This document shows, piece after piece, positions 42,330-52,332 of a stretch of DNA of 64,000 nucleotides. The notes under the pieces are model-generated. The model did no database searches, was not told the origin of the DNA, and was given only the letters and a program-made list of their open reading frames with translations. Numbering within the stretch: the stretch's first letter is position 1; every line of letters begins with the position of its first letter. The stretch comes from Flavobacterium frigoritolerans (GTDB lineage: Bacteria; Bacteroidota; Bacteroidia; Flavobacteriales; Flavobacteriaceae), in the NCBI RefSeq assembly GCF_025847275.1, contig NZ_JAOZEV010000002.1:372001-436000 (forward strand), read 5' to 3'. The translations under genes were made by a program, and so were the position numbers.

Positions 42330-43814
42330 CTATTTTACTTCTTGCATTAATTTTTTAATCAATGGCGTACTTACTATTAAAACAATACCAGCTATAAGCG
42401 AATAAATTGCCAAATGATAATATCCGTCTGTATAAGCTATCAACTTAGACATAAGTGTAGTTCCAGTATTCGCATTCGACATTTCAGAACCCAATTTCCC
42501 TGCTGCAAATTGTCCAAAAGCGCTCGATAAAAACCATAACCCCATCATCATTCCGAAAAGTCTTTTAGGTGATAATTTAGTAATAACAGACATTCCGATT
42601 GGTCCAATACATAATTCTCCAAGTGTATACACTAAATACCCTAGGGCAAAAACGTTAAGAGAACTTAATCCATTTGCATCAACAAAGAAACGAGCACTAT
42701 AAAAGATAAAGAATCCTGCTGCAAGAAGAATAAATGAGAATCCAAATTTTACAACTGTATTAGGCTCAATTTTTCTTTTATAAAGGAATATCCATAACAA
42801 TCCAATTAGAGGACTAAAAATAATTACGTATAAAGAGTTTATACTATTATTAACCACATTAGGATCTATATTAAAGAATAACAAATTACTTGTTAGATTA
42901 TCTTTTGCAAACAATGATAACGATCCTCCTGATTGCTCTGAAATAGCCATAAACATGAAATATCCGAAGATAAATATAAATGCCGCCAATAATTTATATT
43001 GCTGTTTACGATCTTTAATTCTTAACAGTTCGTACAGAAAATACAATAGAGCAACTGCTCCAATTGTGTACATGAAATATTCTGTAAAATCAGAATTTAT
43101 CACCATTATATAAATAAGCGGAATTGCTAATAAAGAACCAACGTAAACTCCAATCTCATACATATTACGTTTTTTTGGAGTATGCTTTTCTAATGGTGAA
43201 TTACCAATAGGTGCTAAATGTTTCTTTGTTAAAAGAAATGTAATGACACCAATAATCATAACTATCGCAGCAGAAAGGAAACACAAGCTCCAAGAGTAAT
43301 TCTTCCCTAAATAAATAGGAATCGCTCCTCCTAACATTCCACCGATGTTAATACCAGCATAAAACATACCGTAACCAGCATCTCTACGTCCATCATTTTC
43401 ATGATAAAGTTCACCAACCATCGAAGAAACATTAGGCTTAAAAAATCCAGTTCCAATAATAGACAGCGTAATACCGTAATAGAAAAAATCATGAGGAGAG
43501 GCCGCAATGATAAGATTACCTATAATCATAACGATTCCACCAAAAAGCAAAGATTTTTTAAATCCCAAAATTTTATCAGCAAAAATACCTCCAATAAAAG
43601 TAAAAGCATATACAAATGCCTGTATGGCTCCATATTGCAAATTTGCTTTCCCTTCTAATAATCCTAATTGGTCGACCATGAAAAATGCCAAAACACCTCT
43701 CATACCGTAAAAGCAAAAACGCTCCCACATTTCGACTAAAAACAAATACCACAATTGCTTTGGGTACTTGCCTTTAAAATTTTGTATTTCGTCTAAAGTA
43801 ATACTATGTTCCAT
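42330..43814 (-). CDS. POT-family peptide transporter (1)
   Basis: Proton-coupled oligopeptide transporter of the major facilitator superfamily. 494 residues, about 12 membrane segments. The proton-coupling motif E-x-x-E-R-F is visible in VEMWERFCFYG near the N terminus, and FKPNVSSMVGELYHENDGRR is the PTR2 signature. It is the last of three tandem paralogues, 14 bp after the next upstream one, so they form an operon with dipeptidyl-peptidase IV. Confidence 0.93.
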   Translation of the reverse strand: MEHSITLDEIQNFKGKYPKQLWYLFLVEMWERFCFYGMRGVLAFFMVDQLGLLEGKANLQYGAIQAFVYAFTFIGGIFADKILGFKKSLLFGGIVMIIGNLIIAASPHDFFYYGITLSIIGTGFFKPNVSSMVGELYHENDGRRDAGYGMFYAGINIGGMLGGAIPIYLGKNYSWSLCFLSAAIVMIIGVITFLLTKKHLAPIGNSPLEKHTPKKRNMYEIGVYVGSLLAIPLIYIMVINSDFTEYFMYTIGAVALLYFLYELLRIKDRKQQYKLLAAFIFIFGYFMFMAISEQSGGSLSLFAKDNLTSNLLFFNIDPNVVNNSINSLYVIIFSPLIGLLWIFLYKRKIEPNTVVKFGFSFILLAAGFFIFYSARFFVDANGLSSLNVFALGYLVYTLGELCIGPIGMSVITKLSPKRLFGMMMGLWFLSSAFGQFAAGKLGSEMSNANTGTTLMSKLIAYTDGYYHLAIYSLIAGIVLIVSTPLIKKLMQEVK

Positions 43815-43828
43815 TTATTTATAAATAA

Positions 43829-45487
43829 TTAATTGATACCGTGATCTTTCATCACTTTGTTTAAGTTTTTTACCAAAGCAAACATCAATACTGTTGCAAA
43901 CATCAATAAGCCAAAGTTCACCCAAAAAAAGTTTATTTTGTCATCATATTGATCCCACATACTAGCTAAAACGCCGCTTAATTTATTTCCGATTGATGTT
44001 GATAAAAACCAGCCTCCCATCATTAAGGCTGTAATATTTTTTGGAGACAGTTTAGATACGATTGACAATCCCATGGGACTCAAGAATAACTCTCCTATCG
44101 TTATAATTCCATAATTAGCAACCAACCACCAAACCGATACTTTCTCGGCTCCGTTACCACCTATATGAACTGCAGCAATCATTACTAAAACGGATAATGC
44201 CGAAATCAATAACCCGAATGCAATTTTAGTTGGTGTACTTGGTTCTTTTTTTCTACTACGTAAAAATGTAAAAAACGCCACTACCAAAGGTGTCAAAATA
44301 ATTACCCAACCAGGGTTTATTGACTGACTTAAATTAGTCGCCCAAATAGAAACTGTTGCTCCTTCAGCAGGTTTTTTGTCCTCGGCTACGTTTCTAAAAT
44401 AAACTGGATGATCTACTGTTTTAACCACTTTCCCGTTTTCTTTTTGAAGCCTAAAACTAGCATCATATAATTCTGTTGAATCTTTCGTGAACTTAACCTC
44501 TTTAGCCAATTTTAAATTATTGAAAACAGTTTGTGTCGTTCCAGTAATTTCTCTATCTGTATAACGATCTGCCCATGTAGTTAGCGCTGATCCGTTCAAC
44601 TTAAAAACTGCCCAAAATAAAATAACTACGGCAAAAATAGAAAGCAATGCCCCTATTTGTCGCTTATCTTCTACTTTGGCTTTAAAATATAAACTTCCGT
44701 AAAAATAAATCACAGGAATACATGCGAAAATAAATGCATCTGTACTGTCTGAACCAAAAATTGAACTATCTAAATTCATATCAGATTGTACTCCTTTTAG
44801 CAACCAACCTATAACTCCAAATACAATAGATGGAACAAGAATATACAATACAATTTTTGAAAATGGCATATCTCCTTCTTGAATTCCTTTTTTATCAGTT
44901 TTATTACCATAATGTTTTGTACCTAAAACAAAAACAATTACACCAATAAACATTCCTAATCCTGCAGCCATAAAAGCAAAATGCCATCCTAGAAGTATTT
45001 GTAAAGCTGCACCAAAGAAATTACAAATGAAAGCTCCCACATTTATTCCCATATAGAAAATATTGTATCCTTCATCTTTCTTATCCTTGTATTTATCTTC
45101 ATCATAGAAATTTCCTAGAAGTGTAGAAATATTAGGTTTAAAAAAACCGTTACCTATAATAACCAGCGTCATCGCCATATATAGCATTGTTAAACTATGA
45201 ATTCCCATCATAAAATAACCTACTCCCATCATTAAGCCTCCAAGAATGATTGAGTTTTTATATCCTAAATATCTATCCGCAACCAAACCACCAATAAAAG
45301 GTGTCAAAAACACAAGTGCTATAAAAGTTCCATACAAATCAGAAGCTTCTTTCTCGGTCATAGCAAACCCAGCCTCTACATCTTTTAGATATAAAGTAAA
45401 AATTCCAATCATTAAATAATAACCAAAACGTTCCCACATTTCAGATAAAAACAAAAAAGGCAATGCTTTTGGATGATTTTTCCACAT
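43829..45487 (-). CDS. POT-family peptide transporter (2), with long loop insertion
   Basis: 552 residues, the second of three paralogous peptide transporters. E-x-x-E-R-F motif in SEMWERFGYYL, and the PTR signature in FKPNISTLLGNFYDEDKY. A polar insertion of about 90 residues (residues roughly 300-390, with DREITGTTQ and RLQKENGKVVKTVDHPVYFR) separates the membrane segments and is not found in the paralogue at 42330. The insertion may be an external domain for larger peptides; inference. Confidence 0.93.
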   Translation of the reverse strand: MWKNHPKALPFLFLSEMWERFGYYLMIGIFTLYLKDVEAGFAMTEKEASDLYGTFIALVFLTPFIGGLVADRYLGYKNSIILGGLMMGVGYFMMGIHSLTMLYMAMTLVIIGNGFFKPNISTLLGNFYDEDKYKDKKDEGYNIFYMGINVGAFICNFFGAALQILLGWHFAFMAAGLGMFIGVIVFVLGTKHYGNKTDKKGIQEGDMPFSKIVLYILVPSIVFGVIGWLLKGVQSDMNLDSSIFGSDSTDAFIFACIPVIYFYGSLYFKAKVEDKRQIGALLSIFAVVILFWAVFKLNGSALTTWADRYTDREITGTTQTVFNNLKLAKEVKFTKDSTELYDASFRLQKENGKVVKTVDHPVYFRNVAEDKKPAEGATVSIWATNLSQSINPGWVIILTPLVVAFFTFLRSRKKEPSTPTKIAFGLLISALSVLVMIAAVHIGGNGAEKVSVWWLVANYGIITIGELFLSPMGLSIVSKLSPKNITALMMGGWFLSTSIGNKLSGVLASMWDQYDDKINFFWVNFGLLMFATVLMFALVKNLNKVMKDHGIN

Positions 45488-45563
45488 AATAAAATAGGTA
45501 CAAAATTAAAAAATTACCTACCCAAATAAATCGGATAGGTAATACTATTTAAGGCTTCAACTT

Positions 45564-47249
45564 TTAACGAACACCGTGCATCATTTTTTTCAAAAATGGG
45601 GTCAAAGCAAACAATATAATTGCGGCAATACCAGTAAGCACAACAAATACCATAAAGAATTCATATAAGTTATGAATTTCAAACCCTGCAAAGAAATGAT
45701 TTGCAGCACTAATTTGATGTTTGTCTAAAAGAGCAAGCTGCTCAGCTGTAGGTGTTATAGTTTTATCTAAAACCCCCTGAAGATCAATACCTAATTCTTT
45801 TGCTTTTGCAAATTTATCCCCAGTAGCTGGCAAGATAGAACCTAAAGTACCTCCTAAAGCATAACCTGATGCATTAGACAAGAAAAATACTCCATACAGC
45901 AATGAAGCAAAACGTTTTGGAGATAATTTACCTACCAATGACAAACCTATTGGAGATAAACATAACTCAGCACATGTATTTAAGAAATATAATAATATCA
46001 ACCACTTAACTAATAACAATCCAGAAGTTCCAATATAAGAAACTTGAGTCGCGATCATAAAGAAACTCAAAGAAATAACTACCAATCCAACAGCTAGTTT
46101 TACAGTAGAAATAGGCTCTTTTCCTTTTGATCTTAAAGTATCCCATAATACACTAAAAGGAACAGCTAATATTACTACAAATAGTCCGTTAAAAATCTGC
46201 ACCATTGATGCAGGCATTTGGAAACCAAAGAAGTTTCTATCCGTTTGGTTATCTGCGATAAAAGTTAATGATGAACCAGCTTGTTCAAAAGCTGCCCAGA
46301 AGAAAATAATAAAAAAAGAAACGATATAAATTACAAAAATACGATCTCTCTCTATTTTAGTTAATGAAGAATCTGAAATGATCAATCCAGCTAAAGCCAA
46401 TCCACTTGAATAAATTAATGTATAAATTAGATTCTGTTCAATTACATAATGAAAGAATAAACCTAAAACAAAGAAACTAACTCCAGCAATTATTAAAGCT
46501 TTATTAGAAAAATTAGCTTTTTGAGCCTCTCCTTCTTCAAAATCAGAAGCATCATTTTTAGACGGTAAGCCTCCTAAAGGTTTTCCTTCTGGAGTAACCA
46601 CATATTTATTTTTTAAAAAGTAAAAAAGTAAAGTTCCTAAAAGCATTGCAATCGAAGCTGCTAAAAATCCCCATTTAAAAGCGTGAATATCTCTAAGACC
46701 ACCAATCTCTTTAACATCTCCTAAAATCGGACAAATAGACTGCCCTAAGAAAGCACCAATATTAATTCCCATATAGAAAATAGTGAAGGCAGAATCTAAT
46801 TTGGTTTTTTCTTGTTTTGGATACAAACTCCCAACCATACTAGAAATATTCGGTTTAAAGAAACCGTTACCAAAAACGATAATTCCTAATCCGCTATACA
46901 TTACAATTTTAGCCAAGCTTAAATTTGCTTCAAAAATACTACCACTGGCAAATAAAAATAGTTGCCCCACTGCCATCATGAAACCTCCAAGAAGAATACA
47001 GTTTCTGTTTCCGAAAAAACGATCGGCAATAAACCCACCAAGCATTGGTGTTAAGTAACAAAGTCCAAGAAAACCTCCATAAATCAATGAAGCTTCTTCT
47101 TCTTTCATCAATAATGAATTTACAAGAAATAAAGTCAATAAGGCACGCATGCCATAAAAATTAAATCGCTCCCACATCTCTGTTCCAAACAATACCCAAA
47201 GCCCTTTTGGATGCGCCGTACTCACTTGTTTTTCTTCCATATTATTCAT
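45564..47249 (-). CDS. POT-family peptide transporter (3)
   Basis: 561 residues, first of the three paralogues after dipeptidyl-peptidase IV. Motif E-x-x-E-R-F in GTEMWERFNFYGMRALLTL, and the PTR signature FKPNISSMVGSLYPKQEKTK. A polar C-terminal insertion before the last helices (TPTAEQLALLDKHQISAANH) and SPIGLSLVGKLSPKRFASLL are typical of the Bacteroidota variant. The stop codon of the peptidase gene lies 28 bp upstream of this start, consistent with a co-transcribed unit. Confidence 0.93.
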   Translation of the reverse strand: MNNMEEKQVSTAHPKGLWVLFGTEMWERFNFYGMRALLTLFLVNSLLMKEEEASLIYGGFLGLCYLTPMLGGFIADRFFGNRNCILLGGFMMAVGQLFLFASGSIFEANLSLAKIVMYSGLGIIVFGNGFFKPNISSMVGSLYPKQEKTKLDSAFTIFYMGINIGAFLGQSICPILGDVKEIGGLRDIHAFKWGFLAASIAMLLGTLLFYFLKNKYVVTPEGKPLGGLPSKNDASDFEEGEAQKANFSNKALIIAGVSFFVLGLFFHYVIEQNLIYTLIYSSGLALAGLIISDSSLTKIERDRIFVIYIVSFFIIFFWAAFEQAGSSLTFIADNQTDRNFFGFQMPASMVQIFNGLFVVILAVPFSVLWDTLRSKGKEPISTVKLAVGLVVISLSFFMIATQVSYIGTSGLLLVKWLILLYFLNTCAELCLSPIGLSLVGKLSPKRFASLLYGVFFLSNASGYALGGTLGSILPATGDKFAKAKELGIDLQGVLDKTITPTAEQLALLDKHQISAANHFFAGFEIHNLYEFFMVFVVLTGIAAIILFALTPFLKKMMHGVR

Positions 47250-47277
47250 TATTATATTTAGGTTAATTAGATTTTAA

Positions 47278-49446
47278 TTAAAGATTTTCCTTGATAAAGT
47301 TAGTCATTTTAGTATAAAGCTGAACTCTTGTTTTTCCGCCATAAATACCGTGATCTTTATCTGGATAAATTTGCGAATCAAATTGTTTATTAGCTTGTAT
47401 TAACGCCTCCATCATTTGCATTGTATTTTGCACATGCACATTATCATCTGCTGATCCATGAATTAAAAGAAACTTACCTTTTAATTTATCAACATGATTA
47501 ATAGGAGAGTTATTATCATAACCACTTGCGTTCTCTTGAGGAGTCTGCATATATCTTTCTGTATAAACCGAATCATAAAATCTCCAATTAGTAACTGGAG
47601 CGACAGCTATAGCCATTTTAAAAACGTCGTTCCCTTGGAAGATACAGTTTGAAGCCATAAATCCACCATAACTCCATCCGAAAATTCCAATTCTCGAAGC
47701 ATCAACATAAGGATAATTACCAATAACTTTAGCTGCATCAATTTGATCTTCAACTTCGTATTTTCCTAATTGTAATTGTGTTACTTTCTTGAATTCAGCT
47801 CCTTTAAACCCAGTTCCTCTACCGTCTACACAAGCAACGATATAGCCTTGTTGCGTTAGCATTTCGAACCAGTAATCATTAGAATTATTCCATTGATTCG
47901 CCACTTGCTGAGAACCTGGTCCTGAGTATTGAAACATAAAAACAGGATATTTTTTGGCAGGATCAAAATCTTTAGGCTTTAAGATCCATGCATTCAACTC
48001 ATTTCCTTTAGCTGTTTTTAGGACTAAAAATTCTTTTGTAGCAAGATTGTATGCTTTTAAACTAGAAGCTAGTGCTTCATTATTCTCTATAACTTGTAAT
48101 TCTTTTCCAGCTTTTGCATCGTTAAGAGTAAAAGTTGTAGGCTGAGATGCACTTGAGAATGTATTAATGTAGTATTGAAAATTCGGGCTGAAGGTTGCCT
48201 TACTAGTACCTACGTTTTTAGATAAACGTACTTTATTTTTTCCGTCAAGAGCAATTCGGTAAATATCACGATTGATTGACCCATTTTCTGTAGATTGATA
48301 AAAAACAGTTTTTGTTTTCTCATCAAATCCGTAATATGAAGTTACTTCCCAATTTCCTTTAGTAACTTGATTTTTGAGCTTTCCTGTTTTATCATATAAA
48401 TAAATATGATTAAAACCATCTTTTTCACTAGTCCAGATAAAACTATTGTCTTTTAAGAAAGTTAAGTTATCTGTAACATCAATGTAGGCTTTATCTTTTT
48501 CATTAAGGACTACTTTTGAAGCTCCTGAAGTACCATCAACAAACAATAAATCTAAATTATTCTGGTGACGATTTAACACCTGAGCCGACAATGTATTAGT
48601 ATCATTTGTCCACTTCATCCTTGCAATATAAAAGTCGTTATAATTTCCTAACTTAACTTCTTTAGTAGCATTTGCAGCAGCATCATATATATGTAACGAA
48701 ACTAATGCATTTTTTTCTCCTGCCTTAGGATATTTAAAAGTCTCAATTGTAGGATACAAGTCTGTTTTAAAAATCGACATTGAGAATTCTGGAACTAAGC
48801 TTTCATCAAAACGAATGTAAGCTAGTTTCTTACTGTCTTTGCTCCAATCGAAAGCCCGCACAAAAGCAAACTCTTCTTCATAAACCCAATCAGTAATACC
48901 ATTGATAATAGAATTTTTCTTTCCATCAGTTGTAATCTGAGTCGATTTTTTAGAAGCTAAATCATATACATATAGATTATTTTCTTTTGCGTAAGCTATT
49001 TTCTGTCCATCTGGCGAGAAAGTTGGCTCTTGAACCTTAAAGTCAAACAGCTTTGTTAACTCTTTTGTGTCTATATTATATAAATAATAATCTGCTGTAA
49101 ACGAGTGACGGAAGATTTTGGTAGAATTACAAGCCAATAAAATCATTTTTTCTGATGCATCAAAAGTATAACTATTGATCATCGGTAACTCTCTGTGATT
49201 TTTTGTATCAATTAAAGTTGTTACTTTTTTTAACGTAGCATAATCGTACAAATCAATTTGCATGCTCCTACTTGCCCTATCAAAATTAAGTACAGTATAC
49301 TGGTTGGCATTTTGTAGTGATTGTAGTTTAAACATTTCTTTGGTTCGAAATATCCCGCTAAAAACGTCATCTACAGTGATTTTTTGTTGACCAAAAACAG
49401 TGAAACAAATAAATAAAAGTAATGCGGTAAGTTTGCTTGTATTCAT
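47278..49446 (-). CDS. Dipeptidyl-peptidase IV (S9 family)
   Basis: Exported prolyl dipeptidyl peptidase that removes Xaa-Pro dipeptides. 722 residues: signal peptide (MNTSKLTALLLFICFTVFG), an eight-bladed beta-propeller (about 30-470) and an alpha/beta hydrolase domain. The catalytic Ser is in FGWSYGGFMAS, Asp in LLIHGSADDNVHVQNT and His in IYPDKDHGIYGGKTR. DWVYEEEFAFVRAFDWSKDS holds the double Glu that binds the peptide N terminus in this family. It precedes three peptide transporters, so it can supply dipeptides for uptake. Confidence 0.95.
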   Translation of the reverse strand: MNTSKLTALLLFICFTVFGQQKITVDDVFSGIFRTKEMFKLQSLQNANQYTVLNFDRASRSMQIDLYDYATLKKVTTLIDTKNHRELPMINSYTFDASEKMILLACNSTKIFRHSFTADYYLYNIDTKELTKLFDFKVQEPTFSPDGQKIAYAKENNLYVYDLASKKSTQITTDGKKNSIINGITDWVYEEEFAFVRAFDWSKDSKKLAYIRFDESLVPEFSMSIFKTDLYPTIETFKYPKAGEKNALVSLHIYDAAANATKEVKLGNYNDFYIARMKWTNDTNTLSAQVLNRHQNNLDLLFVDGTSGASKVVLNEKDKAYIDVTDNLTFLKDNSFIWTSEKDGFNHIYLYDKTGKLKNQVTKGNWEVTSYYGFDEKTKTVFYQSTENGSINRDIYRIALDGKNKVRLSKNVGTSKATFSPNFQYYINTFSSASQPTTFTLNDAKAGKELQVIENNEALASSLKAYNLATKEFLVLKTAKGNELNAWILKPKDFDPAKKYPVFMFQYSGPGSQQVANQWNNSNDYWFEMLTQQGYIVACVDGRGTGFKGAEFKKVTQLQLGKYEVEDQIDAAKVIGNYPYVDASRIGIFGWSYGGFMASNCIFQGNDVFKMAIAVAPVTNWRFYDSVYTERYMQTPQENASGYDNNSPINHVDKLKGKFLLIHGSADDNVHVQNTMQMMEALIQANKQFDSQIYPDKDHGIYGGKTRVQLYTKMTNFIKENL

Positions 49447-49590
49447 ACAAATGAGTTAAATATAAAAAAGAGCCCAATTTTAGTGAAAAAAATACACATA
49501 ATATACATTCCAAGTGTTAAATGTTAAGAAATTGGTTTTTTATATTATTTAATGTCCGTAATTACATTACAAACAAAACCGTTAAAATGG

Positions 49591-49598
49591 TATCTTTG
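49591..49598 (+). promoter_or_regulatory. HMG-CoA reductase -7 element (TATCTTTG)
   Basis: TATCTTTG 30 bases before the ATG at 49628. No exact -33 TTG. Confidence 0.5.
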
Positions 49599-49627
49599 CA
49601 GCAATACTACTATTTAATCAATTGAGA

Positions 49628-50944
49628 ATGAACAACGCCGTTGCTGGATTTTCTAAATTATCCAAAGAAGAAAAAATAAACTGGATTGCAAAAAAGTACT
49701 TTTCTACACCAGAAAAAGCAGTTTTCTTACTTAAAAGTTACTGGAATACCGATGAAAAATTACAGAAATTACATGATGAATTCATCGAAAACACCATAAC
49801 CAATTTTTATATTCCGCTTGGTGTAGCTCCAAATTTCCTGATAAACGACAAATATACCACAATACCAATGGCAATCGAAGAGAGTTCGGTTGTTGCGGCA
49901 GCTTCAAAAGCAGCCAAATTTTGGTCAACTCGTGGTGGGTTTAAAGCTACAGTTATCAACACCGAAAAGATAGGCCAAGTACATTTTACTTTTAATGGTG
50001 ATGTTTCAAAACTGAACTTATTTTTCGCACAAACAAAAAGTAAATTCTTTAGCGATACCGAAAGCATAACCAAAAATATGCAACAACGTGGTGGTGGGAT
50101 CCTAGACATTGTTTTAAGAGACAAAACCAATTTATTGCCAAATTACTTTCAGCTTCATGCCACCTTTGAAACCAAAGATAGCATGGGAGCTAATTTTATA
50201 AATTCATGTTTAGAGCAATTTGCCAAAACATTAAAAGAAGCTTCTCAGGAATACGAATTATTCACAGAAGCTAATGAAGAGGTAAAAGTCATCATGAGCA
50301 TACTCTCTAATTATGTTCCAAACTGCATTGTAAGAGCCGAAGTTTCATGTCCTGTAGATGAATTGGCCGAAAAACACATACCAAATCCTCAAGAATTTGC
50401 CGAACGATTTGTTCAAGCTGTACAAATTGCAGAAGTTGAACCATTCCGAGCTGTAACCCACAACAAAGGAATCATGAATGGAGCCGATGCTGTAATACTT
50501 GCCACAGGAAATGATTTCCGTGCTGTAGAAGCAGGAGTTCATGCCTATGCATCCAGAAACGGACAATATTCAAGTTTGTCACATGCTAAAATCGAAGATG
50601 GAATTTTTACATTTTGGCTAGATATGCCTCTAGCTTTAGGCACTGTTGGTGGACTAACTTCTTTACATCCGTTAGTCAAATTTTCATTACAAATGTTAGA
50701 AAATCCATCAGCTCCGCAGTTAATGCAAATTGTAGCTGTTGCTGGTTTAGCACAAAACTTTGCAGCACTGCGTTCATTAACCACTACTGGAATTCAGGAG
50801 GGACATATGAAAATGCACATTAATAATATCATCAATCAATTTGCTGCCGATGACAACGAACGTCATTTAATCAAAAACCATTTTAAAAATCATACCATAT
50901 CGCATAGTGCAGTAGTCGATTTTATTGAAAACCTAAGAAAATAA
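49628..50944 (+). CDS. mvaA: Hydroxymethylglutaryl-CoA reductase, class II
   Basis: Reduces HMG-CoA to mevalonate, or the reverse, feeding the mevalonate pathway to isoprenoids used by Flavobacteriia. Start at the ATG at 49628 (MNNAVAGFSKLSKEEKINWI), 438 residues; a TTG two codons upstream is not needed. Family motifs: DSMGANFINSCLEQFAK, ATGNDFRAVEAGVHAYASRN, SLHPLVKFSLQMLENPSAPQ and the catalytic His in TTGIQEGHMKMH. A GHMP kinase follows at 91 bp spacing, supporting the pathway. Confidence 0.94.
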   Translation: MNNAVAGFSKLSKEEKINWIAKKYFSTPEKAVFLLKSYWNTDEKLQKLHDEFIENTITNFYIPLGVAPNFLINDKYTTIPMAIEESSVVAAASKAAKFWSTRGGFKATVINTEKIGQVHFTFNGDVSKLNLFFAQTKSKFFSDTESITKNMQQRGGGILDIVLRDKTNLLPNYFQLHATFETKDSMGANFINSCLEQFAKTLKEASQEYELFTEANEEVKVIMSILSNYVPNCIVRAEVSCPVDELAEKHIPNPQEFAERFVQAVQIAEVEPFRAVTHNKGIMNGADAVILATGNDFRAVEAGVHAYASRNGQYSSLSHAKIEDGIFTFWLDMPLALGTVGGLTSLHPLVKFSLQMLENPSAPQLMQIVAVAGLAQNFAALRSLTTTGIQEGHMKMHINNIINQFAADDNERHLIKNHFKNHTISHSAVVDFIENLRK

Positions 50945-51035
50945 TAAGGAGCCATTCCCGCTGTACGTTATATCTTTATGTTTTTAAAGACAAAACACAA
51001 AGGATACCACTGCCATCGGGGCTAAAAATAAATGC

Positions 51036-51953
51036 ATGAAAACAACTTTTTATAGTAACGGAAAACTTTTAATAACCGGAGAATACTTAGTATTAGATGG
51101 AGCAAAAGCATTTGCATTACCAACAAAATTTGGACAAAGTTTAATTATTGCTAAAGGAGAAAATCAAGAAATACAATGGAAAAGTTACGATGCCGATAAT
51201 AGTATTTGGTTTGAAGACACTATAACTTTTAAAGAAATAATAGATAATCCTGAGCCCAAAACAGAAACAATAAAAACTACATTAGTAAATATTCTACACG
51301 AAGCTTATTTATTAAACCCTGAGTTTTTAACTCAATCAGAAGGATACCAAATAAGCACACAACTTACTTTTCCTAAAAATTGGGGACTAGGCACATCATC
51401 GACATTATTAAACAATATTGCTCAATGGACAAAAATTGATGCTTTTACGCTTCTTAAAAACAGTTTTGGAGGGAGTGGATATGATATTGCCTGTGCACAA
51501 AACAATACTCCTATATTGTATCATCTGCAACAAGATTTACCAATTGTAGAAACCATAGACTTCAATCCTGAATTCAGTCAGAATCTACACTTTGTATACT
51601 TAAACAAAAAACAAAGCAGCAAAGCAGCCATAACAGCCTATTACAACAACAAAAACAGTCACCTATCAAAGATAATTGCCAATAACGACAAAATAACGCA
51701 AGCCGTTATACATGCCAAAACTGGAAAAGAATTTGCTAAAACATTAGCCATCCACGAAGCCGAAATGAGCAATATTCTAGAAATGCAAACCATCAAGGAA
51801 AGACTCTTTCCAGATTTTGATGGCGTTATAAAAAGCCTTGGTGCTTGGGGAGGCGATTTTGTAATGGTAATATCAAAAGATAACCCAACAGAATATTTTA
51901 CCGCCAAAGGATATAAAACAATAATTCCTTATAATGAAATGATACTGTCTTAA
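51036..51953 (+). CDS. GYDIA-type GHMP kinase
   Basis: 305-residue small-molecule kinase of the GHMP superfamily. The start is MKTTFYSNGKLLITGEYLVL (a substrate-site strand typical of mevalonate kinases), the ATP loop is PKNWGLGTSSTLLNNIAQ (about 113-130) and the family hallmark is GGSGYDIACAQNN. The C-terminal motif lies in SLGAWGGDFVMVIS. Placed behind HMG-CoA reductase, it probably phosphorylates mevalonate or phosphomevalonate; the exact substrate is inferred from context. A strong terminator follows. Confidence 0.87.
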   Translation: MKTTFYSNGKLLITGEYLVLDGAKAFALPTKFGQSLIIAKGENQEIQWKSYDADNSIWFEDTITFKEIIDNPEPKTETIKTTLVNILHEAYLLNPEFLTQSEGYQISTQLTFPKNWGLGTSSTLLNNIAQWTKIDAFTLLKNSFGGSGYDIACAQNNTPILYHLQQDLPIVETIDFNPEFSQNLHFVYLNKKQSSKAAITAYYNNKNSHLSKIIANNDKITQAVIHAKTGKEFAKTLAIHEAEMSNILEMQTIKERLFPDFDGVIKSLGAWGGDFVMVISKDNPTEYFTAKGYKTIIPYNEMILS

Positions 51954-51974
51954 ACATCAAATTCTAAAAAACAC

Positions 51975-52007
51975 AAACCTTGCTATACTTTAGCAAGGTT
52001 TTTTTTT
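51975..52007 (+). terminator. Terminator after the GHMP kinase
   Basis: AAACCTTGCTA pairs with TAGCAAGGTTT, short loop, and a T-run of nine. Confidence 0.88.
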
Positions 52008-52271
52008 GACTCTTTAGTCAACACAATATAATCAATACAAGATGACAAGATACCTAACAGGCTTTAAAGATCTGTTAGGATAACAACACACAATCTTATT
52101 AAGCCTCTTTATATTTCATAAGTAATCTTACTTTACCTATAACAAACTATACCTTCGGTTGGGTTGGGTTGGCCGAGCAGAATAAAAACCTAATCTTTAA
52201 TTAGTGGCAAAAAAATTACTCCTCAAGACTTCAAACACCTTGCATGGTAAAATCTCAAACTATAAAACAAA
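52008..52271. other. Convergent intergenic region with small repeats
   Basis: No gene. Holds a hairpin CCTAACAG/CTGTTAGG (52053-52060 with 52072-52079) and a short GGTTG x3 tandem at about 52154-52169. An apparent 84-codon frame at 52204 lacks any protein-like signal. Confidence 0.5.
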
Positions 52272-52301
52272 AAAATCCCGAAATAAATATTTCGGGATTT
52301 T
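52272..52301 (-). terminator. Terminator after the PpiD-like gene
   Basis: AAAATCCCGAAAT pairs with ATTTCGGGATTTT (13 bp). On the minus strand it is followed by a run of T (complement of A-run 52269-52275). Confidence 0.85.
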
Positions 52302-52332
52302 CAATTTAATCTTTTATCTAAGTCGTAATAAA

